This document shows positions 55,153 to 62,937 of a stretch of 64,000 nt of DNA, one piece after another. The notes below the pieces were generated by a model that saw only the letters and a list, made by a program, of their open reading frames with translations, was not told where the DNA came from and searched no databases. How positions within the stretch are numbered: the first letter of the stretch is position 1; each line of letters begins with the position of its first letter. Made by a program: the position numbers and the translations under genes. Source of the DNA: a bacterium (GTDB lineage Bacteria; Desulfobacterota; DSWW01); contig JANQFG010000277.1 in NCBI GenBank assembly GCA_028277985.1, forward strand, positions 62,001 through 126,000. Direction: 5' to 3'.

Positions 55153-55590
55153 ATGCACAAGAAGAACCGGGTCCTCTTTCCGGGAATCATCGGATGGCTG
55201 GTCTTTTCCCTCTTCTTCGGAAGCGGGGTCGCGGCTCAGGAAGAATCGTACGAGCTGGCCCATGAGGATGTCTTTGGGCCTTTGCAGAGGCCTTCTGTCC
55301 ATTTCCCCCATGATCGACACATGGATGCCCTGGACGAAGAGGGCTGCGGCATCTGTCACCACGTGTTCGACAAGGAGAAGGGCGAGCTGGTACCCGTGGA
55401 TGATCCGGACGCGGGGTGTACAGAGTGCCATGGCTCCAAGAAGGACGGCAGCGTTCCTGCCCTGCGCGAGGCCTTTCATGGAAGCTGCAATGTCTGTCAC
55501 CGAGACGTGAACCGGGTGGGAGAGGCGAGCCCGCCGGTTGCGTGCGGTGAGTGTCACAAGAAGAAGAACGGAGCGGGACAAGAAAGGTGA
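55153..55590 (+). CDS. Periplasmic tetraheme cytochrome c3
   Basis: 145 residues from MHKKNRVLFPG, with a signal peptide ending GVAAQE. Four CxxCH heme motifs: CGICH, CTECH, CNVCH and CGECH. Axial-ligand histidines precede them (HFPHDRHMD). Size and spacing fit cytochrome c3 (class III), an electron shuttle between hydrogenase or other periplasmic enzymes and membrane complexes. Encoded 81 bases after the NarI-like subunit. Its TGA overlaps the GTG of the next gene. Confidence 0.92.
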   Translation: MHKKNRVLFPGIIGWLVFSLFFGSGVAAQEESYELAHEDVFGPLQRPSVHFPHDRHMDALDEEGCGICHHVFDKEKGELVPVDDPDAGCTECHGSKKDGSVPALREAFHGSCNVCHRDVNRVGEASPPVACGECHKKKNGAGQER

Positions 55591-56459
55591 AACCCTCCTC
55601 GGGAGGCCCTGGCTTCCTCTCGATCGGACACGTGACCCACGATCTTGTGGAAGGGGGAATCCAACTCGGCGGGGCTGCACTCTACTCTTCGCTGACAGCC
55701 TACCATCTGGGCAAGCATACATCCCTCCTCACCTCCTGCGGCGAAGACTTCGCCGGCAAGGGAACACTGGAAGCACTCGAGACCAAGGCAATTCCATCCC
55801 CGGCGACATCCACGTTTCGAAATCTCTATGAAGGCAACGTTCGAGTCCAGTACGTTACCGAAGTCGCCGCGTCGTTGGACACACGCCATCTGCCCGCGGC
55901 GTGGGAGAATGCCGGGGTCGTATATCTCTGCCCGGTGCTCCAGGAGGTCTCTCCGAATTTGGTCGGGCGGTTTTCCTGCTCGATCGTTGGAGTCGCTCCT
56001 CAGGGGTGGATGCGACAGTGGGACGAGACCGGCAGGATTCGTCCGAAGAGATTGAAGGGGGTGCAAACCCTGCTCGGCCATGCCCGAATGGTGATCGTCA
56101 GCGAGCAGGACATCGAAGGAAACGAGGATACCTTGGAGGAGTTCCGGAGAGTCACGCCAATCGTGATTCTGACTCGCGCGCAAGAGGGGGCGGTCATCTA
56201 CACCCCGGAACGAACGGTCGTCCTCGGATCCTATTCCGCAAAGGAGAGAGACCCGACAGGAGCAGGCGATTGTTTCGGCGCCGCCTTCCTCATGCGGTAC
56301 GCTGAGACGGGGGGGGATGTGGTAGAAGCAGGGCGATTCGCTTCCTGTGTGGGATCCTTCGTCGTCGAGGGGGCAGGAATCGGAGGGATCCCTACCAGGG
56401 AGGACGTAGCGGCCAGGATGAAAGCTCAGGTCCTGTCCGTGAGGATCACGCCGGGTTGA
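55587..56459 (+). CDS. PfkB-family carbohydrate/nucleoside kinase
   Basis: 290 residues from a GTG overlapping the cytochrome stop (GTGA). N-terminal GHVTHDLVEGGIQLGGAALY fits the family start, and the C-terminal DPTGAGDCFGAAFLMRYAE is the PfkB signature 2 with the catalytic Asp. IVSEQDIEGNEDTLEEF lies between. The substrate is unknown. An ATP-dependent kinase translationally coupled to a cytochrome is unexpected; they may simply share a transcript. Confidence 0.85.
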   Translation: MKPSSGGPGFLSIGHVTHDLVEGGIQLGGAALYSSLTAYHLGKHTSLLTSCGEDFAGKGTLEALETKAIPSPATSTFRNLYEGNVRVQYVTEVAASLDTRHLPAAWENAGVVYLCPVLQEVSPNLVGRFSCSIVGVAPQGWMRQWDETGRIRPKRLKGVQTLLGHARMVIVSEQDIEGNEDTLEEFRRVTPIVILTRAQEGAVIYTPERTVVLGSYSAKERDPTGAGDCFGAAFLMRYAETGGDVVEAGRFASCVGSFVVEGAGIGGIPTREDVAARMKAQVLSVRITPG

Positions 56460-56489
56460 GCGCCGGAAGCTTTGGCTCGCTTCCGGCGC
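56460..56489. terminator. Hairpin between convergent PfkB and HdrD-like genes
   Basis: GCGCCGGAAGC/GCTTCCGGCGC is a perfect 11-bp stem with an 8-base loop, starting at the PfkB stop. No good T-run follows on either side, so it is a weak or Rho-assisted stop. Confidence 0.5.
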
Positions 56490-56531
56490 CCCCTCGACGA
56501 GAGTTGTTTCTTGTTCGGTTCGCCGTTCCTA

Positions 56532-58142
56532 TTAATGGAAATCCCACTCGTGGAAGGGCTCTTTCAGGTCGACCATTGCATTCACGATGAGCTCGACCAG
56601 ACCGCCGTACATGATGCTGCAGCGGTCCCAAGCCTCGAAGTGCTCGAGCAGGTCACGGAACTGACCCTTGCAGTTGGAGCACGGTGCGCACAGATACTTC
56701 TGCGTCTCCGGCTCGATGCAATCCTGGAAGGCATCCAGAACCTGCTTGAATTTCATTCGCCCCGAAATCTTGTTTCTCCAGTCCGGGAAGTTGGCGCTCT
56801 GCATGATGGCGAATCCGCTGCCACCTCCGCAGCAGTAGTTTTCTACACCGTTGGGAGTCATTTCACGGAACTGAGGACAGAGCTTGTGCAGGATGCGCCT
56901 CTGTGGCTGAACGATTCCCATGTTCCTCACGATGTTGCACGGATCGTGCATGGTGACCGGAAAGTCGTTTCGTGAAGGGTCGAACTTTATTTTGCCGCTG
57001 AAGACGATTTCCTCGAGCAACGGAAAACAGCTTTCTCTGGGCAGGTTCATGTCCCCGACGAAAATTCGGTCAGAGATCGGCATGAAGGCCTTGTGAGCGT
57101 GCCCGCACTCGCCCTGCAGGATCTTTTTCACTCCAAGGTCCTTGGCGATCGTTGCATGAGTCAGCGCGATACGGGCGAGCTGGACGTCGTCGTAGAACAG
57201 GCCGTAGTTCACCGAATCGTATCCGAGCATTTCACTCGACAGGGTCCAGTCTATGCCGGCCGCTTCGAAAAGAATGGTGAATGCCTGCAGGTTCTCCGGC
57301 CAGGAGAGAAACTCGCCTGCATTGTGCATGACAAGATACTCGGCCCCCTTCTTGTCGATGGGAACCTTGAGCTGTAGGCCGGTCTTCTCCTCGATGTCCT
57401 CTTCTGCGAACTCGATGACATCCATGAACGCTTGGGGGTTCATGCCGGTGGAGGATCCGGTTTCCAGCTGTTTGACCGTTCCTGATTTGTGGAGCTCGAC
57501 CACATTGATTCCGAGTTCCTGGCTGAAGAGCTTTCGAATCTCGCGATTGATCAGTCCGTTGTCCACACCGATGGGGCAGGTCTGGGCGCAGCGCCTGCAC
57601 AGCGTGCACCGATAAGAAAGCTCGGCCAGACGGGCAACCACATTCCAGTTCAGGTCGATGTCGTTTCCGCGGAACTTGGGGAGGATCTTCCCGCCGGGCT
57701 TCAGATACTTGTTGATGATCTTTCGAAGGGCCTCGGCGCGGAAGGTGGGCCGGTAGATGTCCTGGTTGCCGCTGGCGGTATAGACCGGGCAGGCATCGTT
57801 GCAGGTCTGGCACTTCACGCAGTTTTCCATGGACAGCAGCAGGGGCTGGAGAAAGGTCCAGTTGTTCTCCTTGGTCAGCAGCTTGGCCAGACCTTCGAGA
57901 AAACGGGCCACCTTCTGGTCCTTCTCTTCCTGGCTGTCCGGCTTGGTCAGCTGGACGGAGATGATTCCGTCCAGGGTGGCTTCCAGACGGCCCTTCTGCT
58001 CGTCCGTGAGTTGCTGGACCTCTTCATCGTCCCAGTTCTCGTAGGGTGGTGGAAGCTTTAGGAAGGCCTCGGTGTTCAATTCCGCCAACTGGGGGTCGGA
58101 ATTGGACAGATCCTCTATCTTGACCTCTTTTGTCGCTTTCAT
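56532..58142 (-). CDS. HdrD/DsrK/TmcB-like iron-sulfur oxidoreductase
   Basis: 536 residues. Two ferredoxin-type motifs: CVKCQTCNDACPVY near 108 and CTLCRRCAQTCPIG near 180. Two CCG-type cysteine clusters follow: HDPCNIVRNMG with NYCCGGGSGF, and LCAPCSNCKGQ. This matches the catalytic subunit of heterodisulfide reductase-like complexes (HdrD, DsrK, TmcB). It accepts electrons from a membrane cytochrome b and reduces a thiol/disulfide-type or ferredoxin partner in the cytoplasm. It overlaps the cytochrome b gene by four bases (ATGA). Confidence 0.92.
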   Translation of the reverse strand: MKATKEVKIEDLSNSDPQLAELNTEAFLKLPPPYENWDDEEVQQLTDEQKGRLEATLDGIISVQLTKPDSQEEKDQKVARFLEGLAKLLTKENNWTFLQPLLLSMENCVKCQTCNDACPVYTASGNQDIYRPTFRAEALRKIINKYLKPGGKILPKFRGNDIDLNWNVVARLAELSYRCTLCRRCAQTCPIGVDNGLINREIRKLFSQELGINVVELHKSGTVKQLETGSSTGMNPQAFMDVIEFAEEDIEEKTGLQLKVPIDKKGAEYLVMHNAGEFLSWPENLQAFTILFEAAGIDWTLSSEMLGYDSVNYGLFYDDVQLARIALTHATIAKDLGVKKILQGECGHAHKAFMPISDRIFVGDMNLPRESCFPLLEEIVFSGKIKFDPSRNDFPVTMHDPCNIVRNMGIVQPQRRILHKLCPQFREMTPNGVENYCCGGGSGFAIMQSANFPDWRNKISGRMKFKQVLDAFQDCIEPETQKYLCAPCSNCKGQFRDLLEHFEAWDRCSIMYGGLVELIVNAMVDLKEPFHEWDFH

Positions 58143-59068
58143 GCTTTTTCCTCCTTGGGGAGTTCAGTGGCAACGGTCGCCCAGGGTTTTCCGGTCTGAA
58201 TGTGGGGTCCGCCCCAAGACACGCCGAAATTGAGTACCTCTTTGATGCTGTCTTCCATTTCGCCCCCAGGCAGGTTGGGAGAGTCCTCCCACCTTACCTT
58301 GTGGTACGTGAAATACTTCGCAAAGAAATGGGTCATCCGGGTAAAGGGCATGTAGAGCAGGAAGAGTGAGAATAGAACCAACTGGAGCAGCACCGGCGCG
58401 GGGGCGCCCTCCAGGGTCTTGAGTGTAAGCAGAGACTGAGCCACCCCGCGGCTCATCGCGAAGGTCTGATCCGCAAACAGCCACACGAGCAGGCTGCACG
58501 CGAGCAGAACGAGAATGTAGCCCAGGTTGCAGAAATCCGCCGGGGTTGTCATCGCCTTCAGGGACGGGTCGTTCAGCCGCTTTGCGAGGAGGCCGACGCA
58601 TCCGACGAGCGCGAGGGTCAGACCGCTGTACCCGGCGAGAATGGTGGCATAGAAGATCGCCTTGCCGATCAGGGGCGCAGAGGATCCGGCAACCGTGATT
58701 CCGATCATCTCCGCGAGCCCTCCCACCACGAGCAGGCCGATGAGTCCTACCAGGAGATAGAGGCCCAGGTGGAAGGGGTAGGAAGCGTACCACAGGCTTC
58801 GGTTATGGTGGTAGACGCCCTTGAGCAGAAGAATCTCTTCCCCCATGGCCATGAGCTCTGAAACCAGGCTCTTCTTGATGGGCTTGTTCCACCATTCCAC
58901 CTCCTCGAAGTAGGATCCCCCGTACTCCTTCTTCTCCGCCTCATGAGATACGGGATACAACTCCCATCGGAGATGGATCGGTGTCGTCGCGTACTTCTTG
59001 ATTCTCAGGACTGTGGCCACCACGAACACGACCACGGCCACGTAGAGCATAATCTGGACCCATAGCAT
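58139..59068 (-). CDS. DsrM/NarI-like membrane cytochrome b subunit
   Basis: 309 residues. An N-terminal helix (MLWVQIMLYVAVVVFVVATV) is followed by a soluble loop to about 85, then five further helices. Histidines in VYHHNRSLWYASYPFHLGLY and FTRMTHFFAKYFTYHK could ligate hemes b. Pairs of this protein with an HdrD-like partner form quinone- or periplasm-linked redox complexes (DsrMK, TmcBC, HdrED). AAAAGGAGGAAG precedes the ATG. A 12-base tandem repeat (TTAACCCGTTTC) lies 60-85 bases upstream. Confidence 0.9.
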   Translation of the reverse strand: MLWVQIMLYVAVVVFVVATVLRIKKYATTPIHLRWELYPVSHEAEKKEYGGSYFEEVEWWNKPIKKSLVSELMAMGEEILLLKGVYHHNRSLWYASYPFHLGLYLLVGLIGLLVVGGLAEMIGITVAGSSAPLIGKAIFYATILAGYSGLTLALVGCVGLLAKRLNDPSLKAMTTPADFCNLGYILVLLACSLLVWLFADQTFAMSRGVAQSLLTLKTLEGAPAPVLLQLVLFSLFLLYMPFTRMTHFFAKYFTYHKVRWEDSPNLPGGEMEDSIKEVLNFGVSWGGPHIQTGKPWATVATELPKEEKA

Positions 59069-59123
59069 CGTTTTCTTCCTCCTTTTCTAGATCTCGAATT
59101 GTTTGCTTTTCGGCTCTGGTCCG

Positions 59124-59148
59124 ATTAACCCGTTTCTTAACCCGTTTC
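59124..59148. repeat. 12-base tandem repeat at the end of the EBP-1 gene
   Basis: TTAACCCGTTTC occurs twice in tandem, overlapping the EBP-1 stop codon and lying upstream of the DsrM-like gene. It may be a regulatory site or chance. Confidence 0.35.
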
Positions 59149-60534
59149 CTTTGGCTCTTCTCTATTCTTGTCGGGGGGAGTCGTGTAGTCGAGTCCCATC
59201 CGTTTCATCTTTCGCCAGAGCGTGGTGCGGTCCATGCCCAGTTCCTGGGCTGCGCGCTTCCGGCTCCATTGGTTGCGCACCAGCACGGCCAGGATCGCTT
59301 CCTTTTCTTGGTTGGAAGGGTCTTCTCCGCCTCGCGTCTGTGCCTCGCGAGAGCCGCCGCCGGATCTTCCCTCCCCGATGAGCCGACGAGGAAGGTCTCT
59401 CGTCATGAGGGTCTTCCCTTTGGCCGCCTTATAGGCTTCCTCCAGGAGCTCCCTCAATTCGCTCAGATTACCGGCAAAGGGGTAATCCTGAAGAACAAGC
59501 GAGGCCTTCTCGTCTATGTCGTGTACCTCCTTTCCCTTTTCCAGGCTCAGTTGCCAGAGGATATCCCTTGCCAGGAACGGGATGTCCTCCTTCCGTTCGC
59601 GCAAGGGCGGCGCGTAAACCTTGAAGACATTCAGACAATAGTAGAGGTTCTCTCTGAAGGTGCCTTCCTTGACCTTGGTTTCCAGATCGGTTTCCGTTGA
59701 GGCAATCAGGCGAATGTCCAGTTCCACAGCCGATTCGGCACCCACCGGGAGGTACACACCCTTTTCCATGGCCCTGAAGAAACCGACTTGAAGCGGATAA
59801 GGCAGGTCTTCGATGCCCTCCATGAAGACCGTGCCCAGGTGTGCCCTTTCCAGCAGACCCTTCTTTCGGGGGCCTTCCCGGTCGTCCAACTCCAGGTCAG
59901 GCCCCAGAAGCTCCTTCGTGAGGCTCTCCTCGCTTCTCCCCTTGCAGGAGACGTGGAAGAACGGTCCCTCCGCCCGGTCGCTGAGACTGTGTATGGCTTT
60001 TGCCAATAACCTCTTCCCGGTGCCCGGCTCTCCCTGAAGAAGGACCGGGGAGTCGCCCTTGGCGAGGTCGGGAAGGATTTCGAGCACCTGCGTGAGTCGA
60101 CGGTCCTTGCCGATCTTTTTCCGAAGCTCGAAGAGAACGAGTTCCTCCTGCACCTCTTCGTTGGGTCGGTCGATTACGTGAAACGTCTGCAACCCCCCGA
60201 CGATCGCACCCACGTCGTCCCGCAAAGGCGAGGTCTGAATGCGAATGGACAGGGGCTTGTTGGAGCGATCCAGTACGTTGACCTGGTGGTCGAATGATTC
60301 CTTACCGGTGGTCATGGATCGCTTGATAGAGCACGTGGACTGGCAGATTTCCGGCCGAAACACCTCGTAGCAGGTCTTGCCTACTGCCTGCTGTCGGCTG
60401 TAGCCGGTGATCTCTTCCGCCTTCTGGTTGAAATAGGTGATCCTGCAGTCCTGGCCGATCGCAAAGACCCCTTCCGGGATGTTCTCGAGAATCTGCAGGG
60501 GATTCATTGTCTTGCTCATTCGCGAAAACCGCAT
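59137..60534 (-). CDS. PAS/AAA+ sigma-54 regulator homologue lacking key motifs (EBP-1)
   Basis: 465 residues from the ATG at MRFSRMSKTMNPLQ, 19 bases after the predicted sigma-54 start site. A PAS domain lies at about 12-110 (IPEGVFAIGQDCRITYFNQK, with Cys pair EICQSTC). The AAA+ domain keeps Walker A GEPGTGKRLL. GAFTGA is gone: the region reads ELLGPDLELDDREGPRKK. Walker B is GTVFMEGIED instead of GTLFLDEIGD, and the usual LYYRLNV arginine is Cys (LYYCLNV). A Fis-type HTH ends it (KRAAQELGMDRTTLWRKM). Probably unable to remodel sigma-54 holoenzyme alone; may act as a partner or repressor of EBP-2. Confidence 0.9.
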   Translation of the reverse strand: MRFSRMSKTMNPLQILENIPEGVFAIGQDCRITYFNQKAEEITGYSRQQAVGKTCYEVFRPEICQSTCSIKRSMTTGKESFDHQVNVLDRSNKPLSIRIQTSPLRDDVGAIVGGLQTFHVIDRPNEEVQEELVLFELRKKIGKDRRLTQVLEILPDLAKGDSPVLLQGEPGTGKRLLAKAIHSLSDRAEGPFFHVSCKGRSEESLTKELLGPDLELDDREGPRKKGLLERAHLGTVFMEGIEDLPYPLQVGFFRAMEKGVYLPVGAESAVELDIRLIASTETDLETKVKEGTFRENLYYCLNVFKVYAPPLRERKEDIPFLARDILWQLSLEKGKEVHDIDEKASLVLQDYPFAGNLSELRELLEEAYKAAKGKTLMTRDLPRRLIGEGRSGGGSREAQTRGGEDPSNQEKEAILAVLVRNQWSRKRAAQELGMDRTTLWRKMKRMGLDYTTPPDKNREEPKETG

Positions 60535-60563
60535 CGTTGTTTCCGGTGGAAGGGATGCAACAG

Positions 60564-60579
60564 AGCAAGAAGGATGCCA
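60564..60579 (-). promoter_or_regulatory. Sigma-54 (-24/-12) promoter of EBP-1
   Basis: Read on the minus strand: TGGCATCCTTCTTGCT, which matches TGGCAcg-N4-TTGCw with GG at -24 and GC at -12 exactly 12 bases apart. Predicted start near 60553. This supports the EBP-1 start at 60534 and excludes the longer upstream frame. Confidence 0.75.
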
Positions 60580-60670
60580 GACGGGATGCAACGTTATTTT
60601 TTCTATGGTATTGGACAAGTTAGGCCGATTCATGCCGCATGGAGGTTCCATGGGAAGTTGCCGGGTTGTT

Positions 60671-60763
60671 GAAACAAAATGAAACATTTGGGTGATCTTC
60701 CCCTTGTAACGCGCTTCTGTGCGCCGTTTGAAACAAAACGAAACATTAGAAACAAAACGTTTC
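60671..60763. promoter_or_regulatory. Phased GAAACA repeats, candidate enhancer sites
   Basis: GAAACAAAAT GAAACATT at 60671-60688, then GAAACA at 60730, 60740 and 60749, closing with an inverted GTTTC at 60759-60763. Units are spaced 9-10 bases (one helical turn). They lie about 90-185 bases upstream of the sigma-54 promoter, the usual place for activator binding. A related element lies at 62205-62226. Confidence 0.6.
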
Positions 60764-60778
60764 GGGAAGCAGAAGCTT

Positions 60779-62164
60779 TCAAGATGCGATCTGAAACTTT
60801 CGGAGCTTTCTCCAGAGGGTGGTCCGGCTGATCCCCAGTGCTGAGGCAGTCGCCTGGCGGTTCCACCGGTTCGCCTTGAGCGCCAGGAGGAGTTCTTCTC
60901 GTTCCATCTGCCTGGGTTCGTCTACGGGGGTGGTCGCTTCCCTGGGTGGAGGTGCCTCTTCCTTGTTTCGAAGCAAGTAGAGCGGGAAATGGCGAGGCTC
61001 GATCTGAGAGCTCTTGCATACGATCGTTGCGTATTCAAGGATGTTCTCCAACTCCCGTATGTTGCCCGGGTAATCATACCCCAGTAATACCTCTTCTGCA
61101 GCGGACGACAGCCCGTTGATGCCTTTCTGACGTTTGAGATTCAGTCTCTTCAAGAAATGCCTTATGAGCAGCTGGATGTCCTCCCTTCGCTGACGCAGGG
61201 GCGGGACCTCGATCTGCACCACGTTGATCCTGTAAAAGAGATCCTCTCGGAATCGACCCTTCCGGATCTGCTCGAACAGCTCCTTGTTCGTTGCCGTGAT
61301 GATGCGTACGTCCGCCTTGAGCGTCTCTGTGCTTCCGAGGGGCTGGTACTCTCCGTTTTCAAGCACGCGCAGAAGCTTCACCTGTATATCCAGTGGGAGG
61401 TCCCCGATTTCGTCGAGGAACAGGGTCCCCCCTTCTGCGAGGGCGAAACGGCCCGGCTTGTGGTGTCTGGCGTCGGTGAAGGCACCCTTTCGATATCCGA
61501 AGAGCTCCGACTCGATCAGGGTCTCCGGGAGGGCGCCGCAGTTGACGGCGATGAAAGGGCCTTCTTTTCTTCTGCTCAGCTCGTGAATGGCCCGCGCGAG
61601 GAGCTCCTTCCCCGTGCCGCTCTCCCCACTCAACAGGATCGGAGAATCGCTCAGGGCGAGGTCCTTCAGATGTCTCAGAATGGCGAGCATGCGGGCGTTG
61701 TTCGTTACGATGTTCTTGAAAGAGTACCGTTCCTCGGTCTCCATCTGGTAGGCCTTGATGATGGACAGATCGCGGAACGTCTCCACGGCTCCCACAATCT
61801 TCCCTTCTTTGTCCTTGATCGGGGCCGTGCTCACCGATACGGGGATCTGCCTCCCCCACTTGCTCGTGATGACTACCTCGAGATTCGAGATGTTCTTTTT
61901 CTGCCGCAAGGTCTGATCGAGGGGACAGGCGTCTGTTCCGCAAAGATCGGTCTGGAAGATGCTTCGACAGGGCCTACCGAGCACCTCTTCCTTGCTGTAC
62001 CCCGTAATCTGTTCTGCGGCGCGGTTGAACCAGGCGATCATCCCGTCCTTGTCCATCGTAATGATGCCGTCGACCACGTGGTCCAGGATCGTGCGGCAGG
62101 GCGCTGGACATTCCTTTTCCATGCAGTTCAACGCGTTTTCGAAGCAGTAGGCCGTGTTGTTCAC
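60779..62164 (-). CDS. PAS-domain sigma-54-dependent transcriptional activator (EBP-2)
   Basis: 461 residues from a GTG with GAGAGGGG 7 bases upstream. The more upstream ATGs lack ribosome sites and overlap a repeat. An N-terminal Cys-rich stretch (CFENALNCMEKECPAPC) leads to a PAS domain (IITMDKDGMIAWFNRAAEQI, with CGTDACPL). The AAA+ core is complete: GESGTGKELLARAI, the loop GAFTDA (variant of GAFTGA), GTLFLDEIGDLP and FREDLFYRINV. A Fis-type HTH ends it (ATASALGISRTTLWRKLRKF). It activates sigma-54 promoters in response to a PAS-sensed signal, possibly redox or metal through the cysteines. Paralogous to EBP-1 downstream. Confidence 0.92.
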   Translation of the reverse strand: MNNTAYCFENALNCMEKECPAPCRTILDHVVDGIITMDKDGMIAWFNRAAEQITGYSKEEVLGRPCRSIFQTDLCGTDACPLDQTLRQKKNISNLEVVITSKWGRQIPVSVSTAPIKDKEGKIVGAVETFRDLSIIKAYQMETEERYSFKNIVTNNARMLAILRHLKDLALSDSPILLSGESGTGKELLARAIHELSRRKEGPFIAVNCGALPETLIESELFGYRKGAFTDARHHKPGRFALAEGGTLFLDEIGDLPLDIQVKLLRVLENGEYQPLGSTETLKADVRIITATNKELFEQIRKGRFREDLFYRINVVQIEVPPLRQRREDIQLLIRHFLKRLNLKRQKGINGLSSAAEEVLLGYDYPGNIRELENILEYATIVCKSSQIEPRHFPLYLLRNKEEAPPPREATTPVDEPRQMEREELLLALKANRWNRQATASALGISRTTLWRKLRKFQIAS

Positions 62165-62233
62165 AGCGGGTCCCCTCTCCTGAGCAACGATTTGTCGTCC
62201 CATATGATACAAAATGAATCAAAATGTTGCAAC

Positions 62234-62377
62234 CCCGGTCACTGTATCAAAATTCCGTCTTCTTGGGCGACGTCGCCCCCCCTCTCTACTCTCCAGTGTA
62301 ACGCACTAAGGCTTCTGCTGAGGTATTGTGCGAGCAAAGTCGCCCTGCGAAGACGGAATTTTGATACAGTGACCGGG
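62234..62377 (+). repeat. Hairpin element copy 1: conserved core in 29-bp private inverted arms
   Basis: Outer arms 62234-62262 and 62349-62377 are perfect reverse complements over 29 bp (CCCGGTCACTGTATCAAAAT...). The interior is 86 bases. Its core (62265-62345) begins with the palindrome GGGCGACGTCGCCC and ends GCGAGCAAAGTCGCCC. The core is about 80% identical to the inverted core of copy 2, but the arms are unrelated to those of copy 2. Confidence 0.9.
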
Positions 62378-62538
62378 CGAGAGGCCCCGCCCCACCTCCC
62401 ACGGTTTGCTTCGTCGCCCCCGCCTTCCATGGGTGGCCGTAAGGTTGGCCCAGCGTCCTGTTCTGTCTGGAGGCCCCTCCCCGCGCACCGGGATAGCTGC
62501 TGGTGCGAGAAAAGCCTTCGGAATCACTGTCTTCAATC

Positions 62539-62596
62539 GGGGACAGCCACTCAATAACACGCTTCCTCGTTTTCGTATTAATTGGTGGCTGTCCCC
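62539..62596. repeat. GGGGACAGCCAC inverted repeat
   Basis: GGGGACAGCCAC (62539-62550) and GTGGCTGTCCCC (62585-62596) are a perfect 12-bp dyad with a 34-base AT-rich loop. Resembles REP-like palindromes moved by REP-associated tyrosine transposases, none of which is encoded here. Confidence 0.7.
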
Positions 62597-62734
62597 AGTT
62601 TCTCCAGTTTCTCAGTTTCTGGTGCCCAGTTTCTGCTGCTGCAGGTAGAGGGGTCGAGTGGGGATCTGCGACGCGAGATTGGCGGGTTCTTACGAGAATT
62701 CTTGTCGGAGTACCCCGAAAGCGGTCAAGGGTCT

Positions 62735-62887
62735 CAGTGTAGCCCATGGGGTCGATAAACGATTTGCGCCGGGCGACTTTGCTCGCACAGTATCTCAGCA
62801 GAGGCCTTCGCGGACTACAGGGGAGAGTAGAAACGGGGGGGCGACGTCGCCCAAGCAAACCGTTTATCGACCCCATGGGCTACACTG
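62735..62887 (-). repeat. Hairpin element copy 2: conserved core in 33-bp private inverted arms
   Basis: Outer arms 62735-62767 and 62855-62887 pair over 33 bp with one mismatch (CAGTGTAGCCCATGGGGTCG...). The interior is 87 bases. Its core (62771-62852) is the reverse complement of the copy 1 core with about 13 changes and one indel. As in copy 1, two to three unpaired bases separate arm and core on each side. Confidence 0.9.
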
Positions 62888-62937
62888 AAGAGCAGAATCC
62901 TTCTGGGGACGGCAAGCGTTGTTTCGAGCTAGCCCGC

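Larger units (their letters stand above)
62165..62937. other. Repeat-rich intergenic region
   Basis: 773 bases with no credible gene. It holds a GAAACA-like element (62205-62226), two copies of a hairpin element in opposite orientation, a GGGGACAG dyad between them, and a run of CAGTTTCT units (about 62594-62636). Short ORFs crossing it are products of the repeats. Confidence 0.7.

Noticed and set aside
60535-60687. Longer EBP-1 start
   Set aside because: It would begin upstream of the sigma-54 promoter and inside the enhancer-like repeats.
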